Assembly: GCA_963682055.1 (NCBI GenBank)
Contig: OY821747.1
Coordinates: 32,858,126 to 32,922,125, forward strand
Length of the DNA: 64,000 nucleotides
From: Primula veris
Taxonomy: Eukaryota > Streptophyta > Magnoliopsida > Ericales > Primulaceae
Reading direction: 5' to 3'
Part shown: positions 38,601 to 49,295 of the stretch, in pieces
Layout: every line of letters begins with the position of its first letter
Position numbering within the stretch: position 1 is the stretch's first letter
The notes under the pieces: generated by a model
What the model saw: only the letters and a program-made list of their open reading frames with translations
What the model was told of the DNA's origin: nothing
The model's database searches: none
Made by a program: the position numbers and the translations under genes

Positions 38601-41600
38601 TATCTCATACCAAAAGTGAATGATACTCGTGGATACGCTCATAGTCACAATGTGATAAAAAAACGAAAAACCATAATTTGTACTGGACCGCTAGGAAAGC
38701 ATGGCTGCAAGAGATATGCGTTAGATATTCAAAGCATAAACTTAATCACTTAAAAAAAAGTTTGATACATAAAAAGAAAATAAAAGTGATTAAGGTACAG
38801 CTAATGAATAAAATGTTGTTTTTAGTCCCAAACATGTTTATTTTGTTATCTTTTGTTCAAACTGTTTAGCATTGGTTTTCAAGCTAGGGCTTTAAGTTCT
38901 TAGTTTCATACTTTCATTAGTACTAATCTTTATACACGTTACTGCATTTTTTATTTTTTATCCATGTCGTATCGCATCATAACTATAGGAGTTTTGTCTA
39001 CCCTCAAATATTGTAGATATAAATTCCGTAAGTAATTTTAGCAGGAGTATGAAGAAAGCTCAGAGCAAGTGTCAGCCTATGAAGTATGAAAGAAGGCAGA
39101 TTTAAACAGAAGTAATATTAAAAAGCCTAATCCATCCCTTGCAAAAATATTCCATCCATACACCTACCCCTAATTCCAAACAAGGTACCCTTTGGAGGAA
39201 CCTATGCAAGTAATTGTTTAATTAGTTTTATTATGCATCTGATGTCACAGTATTTCTCGAAGAAAATACCTACAAACACTTGATTATTCGGTCTCAAAGA
39301 GCATACGGAAACACATTCCAATAGAGATGCGAGTATTCAAAGATTTAATCAATCCCTTGCCAAATTATTCCCTACACCTACCCCTAGTTTCAAACAAAGT
39401 ACCATTTGGGGAACTATGCAAGTAATTGTGTAATTAGTTTTATTATGCATCTGATGTCATAATATTTCTTGAAGAAAGTACCTACGAACACTTGATTCTT
39501 CGGTCTCAAAGAGCATACGAAAACGCATTCCAACAGAGACGCGAGTATGATATACCGCCTTAACATACTTCGACAAGAGTATCACGAACTCAGATGGGCA
39601 TGCCCTAAAAAAAAGGTTTATTGTTAGTAGGATAAAGGGTGAAAGAATTAAATTCATTTTAGTCTTTGAACCTTGGTCTAATTCAACTTTTATCCTTATT
39701 ACATTGCCCAGTTTTAGTCACCGAGTTTTACAAAATATGACTCACAAACGTGACGTCGTTAATTTTTTTCTTAAATATAAGAGTATTACTAACTTCTAAA
39801 TAAATACTTCTATTTAATCAACTTTAAATGGGGAATTATACATGAAGTTTGGGAGAAAAAAACGTGATTAAACAGAAATAAAGTTGTTTTACATGTCAGA
39901 TTTACTTTTATTTAAGGAAAAACTGATAGTGCTAGGGGAGGAGAATGCACAATTAGGGACTAGAACTGTAATACAAAAGTGGGACTAAGACAAAATGTAG
40001 GGACCAAAAATATATTTAACCCAGAGCGAAATTTGAAAAACTAGTTTTTAAGATTACCTTGGGTTGTAAAATATAGTGAAACAGCTATTCGTAGTAGCAG
40101 CATGAGCTGCAGCAGCCAGTAGTCCAATGTGCATACTATCACTAGACAAAACAGAGGATGGCATCACAGTCTGTGGTCGTGTGGCACGGCGAATTCCTAA
40201 AAGGAGCTGGTTTTTCTCATTCCTGTTTAGAAGAGCTAAATATTAATTAAATTACAAAATAAATTATTTGGCGAATTCAAACAGAGTTGGGACTGGGTAG
40301 AGAGGGAAAACCAGATAAATAAAACAGAATCTCCAGCTACAAGTCTCTTGGCACTGACAAATACGCTCCACCCAGTAGTGAGAAGATGTCTTTTAGGCTG
40401 TCCTGCATTACCGTATGTGAAAAAAAAAATTCAGACCTTGTTCTTTACGTGAAAAGGAATAAATCCTACTTTTGTACATCAAACTATCAGTTCTTTAACA
40501 ATTAGGCTACCATACTCTTTACATATTTTAATTTAGACAACAATTTGTAAAAAAATCGAACAATTTGGATACTTGTCCTAGATTTATATTAACTTAGCAC
40601 TAATTATGTACCAATTGTACGATCAACGCTATACTAAGCACCAATCTACATAAAATGAAACATTTAGTACACCAGTACTGAGATTGGTTGGTGAAGTAAC
40701 TGTGAAGCTTTGTATCCATTGATGTCTAAATTGTGAATTTTGATAGCCTGGTGTACTATTTGTTCGATTTAGTTTAGATTGTTGTCTCAACTGTAAAATT
40801 TAATCGTTTATTGTCTTACATTTGAAAAACTGATAGGTTGGGATACAAAATTGATATTCCCACATAAGTTAGGGAACAGTTCATCAGCTCCTAAGACATG
40901 TATATCTTTAGTAAGCTTCATTGTGGTACCACATCAACTAACTTGACATTTTCTTTCATATTTTACGCAGCTGGCAAATTTAAATACATATTTAAGTATA
41001 TTACGTATTAAATCACTTCCTCTTACATGACTAGAAGGCTAGGATTTAGGAACACCCTGTCACATTAGCAGTCCTGCTATATAACACCTCAACTTAGTTA
41101 TCATAGCAAAGGAGATTGGCAGACAACTTCCAAGTCTATCGCTACAGATTTACTACTACTTTACAATCCTAATTGACTTAAAAATCTTACAATGATGTCT
41201 AAAAGGAGAGAATTAGGGAAATACAGACTGGTCAATGGTCATCCTACCATATACATCAGCATGATACCTTAAAAATTTACCTTACTAAGAAAAACTTTGG
41301 TAATTTTGGAAACAGTAGATATACCTCAGTATTTGTACAAAGGCACCAGAAAAACCATTCAGACCTCTAAATGTAATTAATGTGAACATATTTTATTGGT
41401 TAAGACACATGAATAAAAGGGTAGAAAACAACAAGTGTTACAACATCATATTAATAAGAATGTGACTGAGCAGTGCCAATGCAAGATCATGTAATCAAAT
41501 ATTAGTGTACGGTTGACAAGGTACATGATTAAACGGTATCCTGGATGACACCAAATCAGAGGTAAAATGAAGTGACTACTGATGCATCTTACAGTAGATT

Positions 41601-44288
41601 AGAGTAACTATGAATGAAATGTGTCAGACCAATCAAAGAAAATAAAGTAACTTCATGGTTTATTTATTTTAGAAATTTTGATACAGCTGGTTTCTTGCTT
41701 TTAGTAGATAAAGTAACCATATAAATTTCCAAACTTGTAAATAAATGTAAATCCCTTCATAGTCACGGAAAGTGGTAAACAACAAACTAAAGTAGGGGCA
41801 ATTCTTAACACAGACCGATAGTATAGTACATTACAGAGGTCCATATTAACTTCACAACTTGAGCTTGCAGAGATGAAAGACCAGAGATTAGGGGTAATGA
41901 CGTAATGCTTTAGGCAAAGGTATACAACCAAACAGGCTTCTAGTTTTGATATATTAGCTACTAATGCCTAACATAAAAAAACAGCAGTTACAGTATCACC
42001 CACCTCTAAAAATGTGTCTGAACTTCCACTCAACATCATGGAGATCTCTAGCAATAAGCTCCTGGCAAGGTGGCTGCTGAGAGAAATCCTGAAAATAAGA
42101 CCGAAAAAGTAACAAAAAGATCTTCAGATAAAGGGGATAAAAGTGATGTATTGCTATTTGAGATAGTATGACAAAAAGAAAAAATTCCACTGGAACCCAC
42201 ATGCAAGTAAAAATCATAACAATTGCATTAGCTGGGGCAACAATTACAATATTTAATTTACAAATTTAGAAAAATACGAACTTACCAATGGAGGGAAAAC
42301 TTTCTCTGCGGCGCGACGAGGAACAGAGAACCCTCCATGAGTGCTTGTATCACTTGCCGTTAAAGTCTTGCAAAAGTAATTTGTTGGTTGTTTGCTTGGG
42401 ATTCCCAGTTCGACAGGTATGTACGTATCTTTTTGCTCTTGCTGTTCCATCACACTAAAAATTAGGTAATACTCAATTGACAAGACACTAATTAAATTAG
42501 TCTAAAATGATTAAAACCTATTAAAGGTTTAACTAAAGACTACCGGCGTTAATGGCTGCAAGGTCATTTGAGCATAAACTTCATCTGTTTCCACATCGGC
42601 CTAAAAATAACACCCAAAGAACAAGAATAAAAAAACTATGAGATGACATTCTTACAAAATTTTACAGTTCAAGGAAAAAATATCATAAGAAAAAGAAAGC
42701 CGAAAAATATATTCCCTTCAACTCACATGCATCGTAACATTGTGTAGTTGGCAGATCAACTGAGGGGGTAAGTTTGGGTAACTCGGTATGTGCGCATCCA
42801 CTTCTTTGTTAGTTGTAGCAGCAACCTGCATAAAAAATAGGTATTTGAACAAATTGCAAACCACATGCTATTCTGTTGTAGCCTTTTAAGCTCACATTTT
42901 TTGCTTTTAAGCTGCAATTTATTTAGTTGGCCAGTTACAAACTTGGGATTTCCTGTTTACTAGACTGAATAGCCAGAATATTTAAGTCGGATACATGCAG
43001 CTTTTTCCTAGAGAAGAAAAAAAAAAACTTGCTTATTTGCTAAAATTGCAGCCAAACAAGCAAACTTTAAGTCAGATACAACCAGCTTTCTTCCTAGCAA
43101 AGGTAAAAAAAAACTAGTTTATTTGCTACAAACTGCAGCTGAACAAGCCAACGAGAATAAATGCTTCAACATATTTAGAAAAAGAAATTATTGACCATGA
43201 AAAAGAACCTGTCCACTATGTCCCTGAGGAAAATAAACCACACGACTACCGACGGTAGGCAGAGACACGAGAGGCCCAGCACAAGCATGCCATAGCTCTG
43301 AATTCAAGCACTTATTCTCCCCTTAATAAATCAAAAATAAAAGGTTTCACATATACAGTTGCTAATATCTTAATGAGGTAATTAGGCATGCAAAATTAAG
43401 CACGTACTTAATCCAGCTTCCAAAAAAAATTCCATCCACGTAGAAATGTAACACCCATTAAGTGCCTTGACATGACAAAACTGTTGCTAAAAGTTGCGGG
43501 ATAAGTAATTTTCTAGCTTGAAATAATCTTATCTTAGTATCATGTGTTTATGCAATTATAATTAAAAATCAACATATACAAATTGCAAAATTAAGCAGGT
43601 GCATAATTTAGTTGCAGGATAAGTAATTTTTCCTGAGCTCATCGTTACCTTATCTTAGTTTACTGACTGAACTAACAACTAAAATCATCATTTAAAAATT
43701 GCAAATCAAGCAGTTATTAATCCAATTTTCAAAAAACCATCCATCCATTTATAAAAAAAAAACACCCATGAACTTCAACATTACAAAGCTAAAAGCTGTT
43801 AATCAAATTTACAGAATAAAGTATTTTATCTTATTATACTGCTTTTATGCAATAATTTTTGAAATCAACATACAAAAATAGGAAAAAAATAAATAATAAA
43901 CAAAGTGGAATTTCCAACATGGTTAGGACCTTAGTTACGGTCAAAATTACACTCCCTCCATCCCAATTAGCACACTTAAAACGTCTGAATTGTAAATTCC
44001 AAAAGTTAATCACATAGTTAAGACGCTTAATTACTTTTGAAATTTACAGTTCCGACATTTTTTTTAAATGTCACCAATTTTCCAAATGCAAAGTTGCGCG
44101 TATCCCCAACCTTCCTATTAAATCGGGACGGACGGAATATTACATATATAATAAAAAATGCAATATTTAATAAAAAAAAATGTAATATATAATAATAAAA
44201 AAAATGCAATATTTAATAATAGAAATAAGAAAAAGGAGAGACCTTCATGAGGCTGCTGCTGACAAATTCCTGATGTTGAAAGCTTCAT
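32663..44288 (-). CDS. ARF8: Auxin response factor, ARF8 type
   Basis: Nuclear transcription factor that binds TGTCTC-type auxin response elements and activates auxin-inducible genes; in other plants ARF6/ARF8 control flower maturation and adventitious rooting. Fourteen exons join in frame to 774 residues: 44288-44243, 43321-43209, 42825-42727, 42600-42544, 42441-42286, 42088-42004, 40402-40312, 40222-40058, 39604-39482, 37490-37415, 36602-36455, 35079-34265, 33612-33419, 32819-32663. Domains: B3 DNA-binding (about 126-230, with [21 protein letters not shown]), ARF domain to about 340 ([25 protein letters not shown] across the 9/10 junction), glutamine-rich activating middle region (387-658) and C-terminal PB1 (about 655-745) with its lysine and the GDDPWE acidic motif. 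[14 protein letters not shown] in the middle region favours ARF8 over ARF6. Exon 5 is taken to start at CAAGAGCAAAAAG to keep phase. Oddity: HSGQ replaces the usual HSEQ in exon 2. Confidence 0.95.
33470..33490 (-). promoter_or_regulatory. miR167 target site in ARF8 exon 13
   Basis: On the coding strand this 21-base stretch contains GATCAGGCTGGCAGCTTGT, which matches the conserved miR167 complementary site of ARF6 and ARF8 genes. It should subject the transcript to miR167-guided cleavage. The site encodes the conserved RSGWQLV of the PB1 domain. Confidence 0.9.
36098..36383 (-). mobile_element. TRIM retrotransposon in ARF8 intron 11
   Basis: Read on the minus strand: a 46-bp left repeat (36383-36338); then TAGTATCAGAGCC (36337-36325), a one-mismatch primer-binding site for initiator tRNA-Met; a short internal part; the purine tract aagtgagggggag (36238-36226); and a 128-bp right LTR starting TGTTGGAATAGTCCCACATC and ending TCTACA at 36098. 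Both sides are flanked by GGTGT (36093-36097 and 36384-36388), a perfect 5-bp target-site duplication. It is non-coding, as TRIM elements are. The left LTR is truncated and begins with an inverted copy of its own 3' end. Confidence 0.85.
38248..38307. repeat. 30-bp direct duplication
   Basis: The 30-base phrase beginning gcattatagactttatagtt and ending gactattgcc is present twice in tandem within ARF8 intron 9, with only the last base differing. Confidence 0.8.
39126..39548 (-). repeat. 212-bp tandem duplication including part of ARF8 exon 9
   Basis: Copy B (about 39345-39548) contains the 3' two-thirds of real exon 9 and the start of intron 9. Copy A (about 39126-39336) repeats it further into the intron, about 90% alike. 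The offset is 212 bases. See the entry for the exon relic. Confidence 0.85.
39270..39336 (-). pseudogene. Relic copy of ARF8 exon 9
   Basis: Read on the minus strand, this stretch would encode [16 protein letters not shown], then a TAA stop, then SSVC, followed by a gtattt donor. The real exon gives [21 protein letters not shown]. The relic lacks the 5' third of the exon and has no clear acceptor, so it is unlikely to be spliced in; if it were, it would end translation. Confidence 0.8.
40430..40870. repeat. Long imperfect fold-back in ARF8 intron 6
   Basis: The left part (acatcaaactatcagttcttt) and the right part (aaaaactgataggttgggat) are roughly inverted, and both sides carry atc/tacaccag- and tcgaacaa/ttgttcga-type motifs. 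It is probably a decayed long-TIR MITE; boundaries are approximate. Confidence 0.4.
43951..44138. mobile_element. Stowaway-like MITE in ARF8 intron 1
   Basis: The left end, actccctccatcccaatt, is inverted at the right end (aatcgggacggacggaat). The CTCCCTCC terminal motif is typical of Stowaway/mariner MITEs. The interior has mirrored acttaaaacgtc and gacgcttaatt. It is intronic and non-coding. Confidence 0.65.
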
Positions 44289-44834
44289 AATTTTTCACCT
44301 AAAATTACTAAAAATAATAATAATACTAATTTCACTTTATTTAATAACACAAACACTAATAAACAAAACTTATTTCACTTTTATTTAATTTTAACTCCCA
44401 CTCTCAAAACCACAACTCTCATAATCTTAAAACCCCACTTTCAAAAAAAAAACTTTACTTAAATAAATAAATAAATAAAAGTAACTAAAACCCCAATTCA
44501 AAACCCTAGCCTAGCTCAAACCGCCACGTGTCACCCAAATCCAGCATAATTTTGCATAACAGTTTTAGCAGAACTAGTACCAGTAGTACTAAAAATGCTA
44601 TATATTTTTTTTTATTTTTTTAAATTTATATATATATATATATATTTAAATTTATATATAATATATAATATATGTACTATATTTAGAGAGAGAAAGAGAG
44701 AGAGATAGAAAGAGACAGGAGTAGCAGAAGACTTGTTTTTTCTTTTTCTTTAATAATTTAACTACAAAAAATGAGTGTTATCTAATTTATGGATAAAAAT
44801 GCAAATAAACTACTAAAATTATGTCTCATTTCCA
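44289..44834. promoter_or_regulatory. ARF8 5' flank, (TA)n and (GA)n tracts
   Basis: Probable 5' leader and core promoter of ARF8 on the minus strand. Features seen are a long TA-rich run at about 44618-44670 and a GA-rich run at about 44684-44718, which reads as (CT)n on the coding strand. No specific operator can be assigned. Confidence 0.4.
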
Positions 44835-45094
44835 AATAACATTCACATACTATCGATTCTTACAATTAGTCTCCATAAACTATTAAAACTAAGATAACAA
44901 TCGTAAAAAAAATACCCATAAAAAAAAATTAGTGAAAAAAACTATTTTTTGTATCATTGAGTAGCAAATAACATTCACATGCTATCGATTCTTACAATTA
45001 GTCTCCATAAACTATTAAAGCTAAGATAACAATTGTGAAAAATACCCATAAAAAAAAAATTAGTGAAAAAAACTGTTTTTTGTGTCATTGAGTA
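44835..45094. repeat. 130-bp tandem duplication upstream of ARF8
   Basis: The segment starting aaataacattcacat at 44835 is repeated at 44965. Both copies run through tctccataaactattaaa, aatacccataaaaaaa and ttttttgt(a/g)tcattgagta. A few substitutions and length changes in A-runs separate them. Confidence 0.85.
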
Positions 45095-45789
45095 AAAAAA
45101 AAGTAGTTGGTATGCATGAATATCGAATAACTGGTTATAATAAATGAAAAATCAACCAAAATGGATCATGGAGCATAAAGTTATGTCCATTAGTCTATTC
45201 GTCTTATAAAGTGTGTTACGTTTTTTTTTTATCTGTCTCGGATTATGGTCTCGTTTCGATTTACGAGATGTTGGTTATGCTTTAAAATACACTCGTATTG
45301 ATAACAAAAATATTAAAACTTGATATTATTCAAAAGTTATTAGAGTAAAATTATAAGACAAAACAGAATGGGAAAATTACCGAAACATGCAACTTTTCAA
45401 GTCTAATTACCAAAAACTACAAATCAAAACTTTTATTCTCAAAACATACAACTGTAATAAACATGTGTAATTGTATATTTATATATTTTTAAAAAAAACT
45501 TTTGAACTGTTGTATGTTTTATTTAATTATATATTTTGGACAATGTTCGTTAATATTATAACTATCTTTCTTAATATTGATGAAAAGTTAAACCATATTT
45601 TTAGGAAATTAATTGGAAAAGTGAAGAATTGATAGTTTAGAGGTTTTATGGTGCAATTATATATATGGAGATTTAGAGATCAATGGATAATATGCATGTT
45701 CCCTCAGCCGGACTGACGCCTCCTTAAGCTTAAGCTGCTTAATATCTATACGTTTTTTCAACCATATCATTCAATATATTTCAGGATTC
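45095..45789. other. AT-rich intergenic DNA
   Basis: Nothing recognised except an isolated fragment of the 134-bp repeat at about 45605-45650 (attaattggaaaagtgaaga). Confidence 0.4.
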
Positions 45790-46318
45790 AAATTATCTAT
45801 AGAGTTTATAATGCACTCATATCATTCAAATTCCATATTTTTAGAAAGGATGAAATAAAAGAAATTAATTGGAAAAGTGAAGAATTGACGGTTTAGAGGT
45901 TTTATTTGCAAATAAACCATATTATAAATTATCTAGAGTTTATAATGCACTCATATCATTCAAATTCCATATTTTTAAAAAGGATGAAGTAAAATAAATT
46001 AATTGGAAAAGTGAAGAATTGATAGTTTAGAGGTTTTATTTGCAAATAAACCATATTATAAATTCTATAGAGTTTATAATGCACTCATATCATTCAAATT
46101 CCATATTTTTAGAAAGGATGAAATAAAAGAAATTAATTGGAAAAGTGAAGAATTGACGGTTTAGAGGTTTTATTTGCAAATAAACCATATTATAAATTAT
46201 CTAGAGTTTATAATGCACTCATATCATTAAAATTCCATATTTTTAGAAAGGATGAAGTAAAAGAAATTAATTGGAAAAGTGAAGAATTGATAGTTTAGAG
46301 GTTTTATTTGCAAATGAG
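45790..46318. repeat. 134-bp tandem array with a 268-bp higher-order unit
   Basis: The marker ggaaaagtgaagaattga occurs at 45871, 46005, 46139 and 46273, exactly 134 bases apart. Units alternate between two variants: gacggtttag with aattatctagag, and gatagtttag with aattctatagag. The order is A-B-A-B, so the true repeat is a 268-bp dimer. The array lies about 1.5-2 kb upstream of the ARF8 start. Confidence 0.9.
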
Positions 46319-46907
46319 ACATATTTCAAAGGAGGATAATTAGCAATTTAGCAAGTGTGTATATGAAAGTGGGATTACATTGAAGGAAAGAGTTAATCTA
46401 GACCGTTGATGGATCCGTACTAAAAGATCATGACCGTTGAAAGAGTGACTGATATGACAGCAAGCATGTGCCCCCATCTTCCACTGGTCGTTGTCAGGGT
46501 ACGGACCCCTTAATAATATTTTTATTTAATATTTTATATATATAATTGTTACGTGTTACCTATTAACTGTCCACTACGAAACTACGTGCAATTTTAACCA
46601 GTCAATAAATTATATCAAAATTATCGAAATAAATTTTTTTTAAATTTAATCGTATAGTTTAAATATTAAATTATATAAGTTAGTTTTAAAATTTTTATTT
46701 TAATAATTTTAATACATATTATAAACGGGTTAAAATTGTAATTAATTTAATATATTAAAATTAATGTAAAGGGGGGACTACTACACAGTATACATTACAC
46801 GAATGAGTGACAGAGAAAAGATTTTTAGTAGTAATTATTTGACCCAATTCTAACATTATTTTGACCACAGTAATCTAAATTTAGAAATTCGAGACCTATA
46901 AAAATAA
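46319..46907. other. Intergenic DNA with fold-back MITE copy 3
   Basis: About 46556-46750 is a degenerate member of the GAAACTACG fold-back family (ccactacgaaactacgtgc on the left; the right end is poorly preserved). At 46790-46907 is a segment (acgaatgagtgacagagaaa ... ttgaccacagtaat) that recurs about 0.8-1 kb downstream. Confidence 0.5.
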
Positions 46908-47084
46908 CACTAAAAAAAAATATCCAATTAATTTATTAGAGTGACGGATTTTTTTTTATGAGTTTATTAGCTACGGCTCTGTAACATGATAGTCAATTTA
47001 TGACAGATTTGTTACAGGTTTTTGAATTAATGACAGGTTTGTATCACCTTCTAACTCTCACAAAATTAATATTATTTTATAGTG
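46908..47084. mobile_element. CACTA-like MITE with TAA duplication
   Basis: Starts CACTAAAAAAAAAT, ends ATTATTTTATAGTG, and is flanked on both sides by TAA. The interior carries tgacagatttgttacagg and atgacaggtttgta, the inverse of the ctgtcacaaa motifs in the elements at 29114 and 51732. Confidence 0.65.
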
Positions 47085-47478
47085 TAATCACGTATTTTAA
47101 GGGAGCACATTTGGTGAACTTATTATGGCCATGTTATTGGTGTTTTCATAGGTAATCTTAAAAAAAAAATTGATATTTTTTTTTTTAAAATCAACGTATT
47201 CTTTTATTTTTAAAGTGTTTATTTCAAAAATTATATAAATTTTTATATTTTTTATATTTAATTGTTTGTTTGACAATTTATAAAATAGTAATATTAATAA
47301 ATATAAAAAAATATATTATTTTTTTGAAATTTTACATATTTTTTTAAACAAACATTTTACAAATAAAATAGTACATACGTTGATTTATAAAAAAAACGAG
47401 GCTACAATGAACAACTTGAGTAGATTTGAACCCTTATACGAATAAATAAAATAGAAAGATTTGTAGTAGGTATTTGAC
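47085..47478. other. AT-rich intergenic DNA
   Basis: Nothing recognised; runs of A and T. Confidence 0.4.
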
Positions 47479-47626
47479 GGAAGCAGAGTATCTGACTCTG
47501 AGTCAGGGTTACTCTGCTTCCACAACTATTGGATCTGTTTAAAAAATTTAACTGTAGCAGATTTAAATAGATCAAATAGCTGTGGAAGTAGAGTAATCCT
47601 GACTCAGAGTCAGGTACTCTGTTTCC
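47479..47626. mobile_element. Mutator-like MITE with perfect 9-bp target duplication
   Basis: The 148-bp element begins GGAAGCAGAGTATCTGACTC and ends with the inverted sequence; the terminal repeats are about 46 bp with few mismatches. It is flanked by GTATTTGAC at 47470-47478 and again at 47627-47635, a perfect 9-bp target-site duplication typical of Mutator-type elements. Each arm contains the near-palindrome ctgactctgagtcag. The centre continues the hairpin (gatctgtttaaa / tttaaatagatc). Non-coding. Confidence 0.85.
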
Positions 47627-47635
47627 GTATTTGAC

Positions 47636-47835
47636 CCAATATTACATTATTTTGAGTTTTGACCACATGGTGTAAACTAAATTTAGAAATATAGACCTCG
47701 AAAATAAGCACGCACTCTTCCTCTTACTACTTTTTAATACTGTAGTTTATTTATATATACTTGGTGAATATTTTATAATATATTTGTATCATAAGGGTAC
47801 ATAACACGAATGAGTGACAGAGAAAGATATGTTAC

Positions 47836-47873
<38 letters not shown>

Positions 47874-47914
47874 TCTATAAGACCCGAAACAGTATTTTGA
47901 CCACAATAAACTAA
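47636..47914. other. Intergenic DNA with a (TA)n microsatellite
   Basis: Contains a (TA)n run at about 47839-47870. Segments similar to 46790-46907 occur here (ttgacccaatattacatt at about 47632; acgaatgagtgacagagaaa at about 47800), so local direct duplication has occurred. Confidence 0.5.
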
Positions 47915-48205
47915 GGCTTTGTTTGGGTCGGTTGTATCATTAGTATCTCGGTATTGGAGTACTAATCTTGTGAACCCTGTAAATGCTATGTTTGGCAAAA
48001 CATTATTCGGTCCGGACTAGTTATTCGGTTCGGATTAGAAATGATGATAAAAATGTGCATTTTCAATACCATAGGGGGTGTTATTAGAAATAATCCAATT
48101 CCGGATGATTATTTATCCGGCGTTCTTTTCAAATCTCAGTCATAATACTACCGGATTGTTTATACCGGGATTAGTAATCCCGCAACCAAGCAACCAAACG
48201 AGGAC
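47915..48205. mobile_element. PIF/Harbinger (Tourist)-like MITE
   Basis: The left end GGCTTTGTTTGGGTCGGTTG and the right end CAACCAAACGAGGAC are imperfect inverted repeats. Both sides are flanked by TAA, the trinucleotide favoured by PIF/Harbinger elements. The interior has mirrored ggattag / ctaatcc and ccggat / atccgg motifs. About 291 bp and non-coding. Confidence 0.65.
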
Positions 48206-48257
48206 TAAGTTCAGTGACATCAAAATTTAATCACGCAACACGTATATTAGAGCAATC

Positions 48258-48484
48258 TTCGTTCCTATTTAATTGTTCATTACGAAACTACGTGCAATTT
48301 TGATCGGTTAATAATTTATATTAAAATTGTCGGAATTAAAATTTTAAAACGTTGATCATATAATTCAAATGTTAAATTTTATGATTAGATTTACAAAAAA
48401 TTCATTTCGACAATTTTGATACAAGTTATAAACCGGTAAAAATTGCACATAATTTCGTAATAGAAAATAAAATGGAAGAAGAGG
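48258..48484. mobile_element. Fold-back MITE, GAAACTACG family, copy 4
   Basis: Shares tgatcatataattcaaatg, ttaaattttatgattagatt and gaaactacgtgcaattttga with the copies at 5541 and 9982, and is palindromic like them. Confidence 0.7.
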
Positions 48485-48727
48485 GAGTAGCTATATATTA
48501 GCTTTTATGTTTTCACACTATTTTTCTTACGTTTTCAAAAATATTTTATACTTCTGTATATATATACATTTTATTGCACTACCAAAATTCCTAAAATTGC
48601 TAAAATATTAAAGGCTAAAATCGCATGAAAGGCTAAAGTTGCTAAATAAATTTCAAGATACATGGAAAATATCAATTTTCTCTCAATGACGGTGCAGAAG
48701 ACGACTTAAACCTCTGCGGGGTTAGAT

Positions 48728-48800
48728 CCCGATGTAGCCAAGTGGATCAAAGCAGTGGATTGTGAATCCACCATGCACGGTTCAATCCCCGTCGTTCGCC
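48728..48800 (+). pseudogene. trnH-GUG: Plastid-type tRNA-His(GTG) relic
   Basis: Seventy-three bases closely match the plastid trnH: gatgtagccaagtggatcaa (D arm), gtggattgtgaatccac (anticodon arm with GTG at 48762-48764) and ttcaatccccgtcgttcgcc (T arm and acceptor 3' strand). Compared with plastid trnH, the 5' acceptor strand reads cccgatg instead of gcggatg, which breaks pairing, and one G is missing from the T stem. It is therefore most likely an old plastid (or mitochondrial, plastid-derived) insertion in nuclear DNA rather than a working tRNA gene. I do not recognise organelle sequence on either side. Confidence 0.8.
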
Positions 48801-49256
48801 CATCAATAAATGGACTATTAATTGTTATGCAGACACAAGATAAAGTTAGGAAATTCTATTTTACAACTATTTTTTTTTAAATAAAAACTTATTATTATTG
48901 CATATAACGGGTCAGAATACAGAGTTCATGTGTTCCTGTAAATCCAAGAGGCTAAGTAAAAAATATATAATACAAAATCATTTATAGTGTCCGGAAGACT
49001 CTTAATCCCCTGAATCCTTTGTTACTATAGAGCATTATCATACATTACTATACGAAAACTCAAGAAAAGTCGATACTGCCAAATTTAGCCATTTGTTTTC
49101 AAAAACACCACTATACTTTTTTCTTAATTACCATATTAACTACTTTCATAAAAAATAAAAAAATAAAAACTAACTACACTCTTTCTTTCTCTTTAACCAC
49201 ACAAAATTTCTTATATATTATATTTTTTTTCTCTAAATATTTGTATCATCATTACA

Positions 49257-49295
<39 letters not shown>

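Noticed and set aside
48728..48800. Functional tRNA-His gene
   Set aside because: The 5' acceptor strand cannot pair properly with the 3' strand and the T stem has lost a base.
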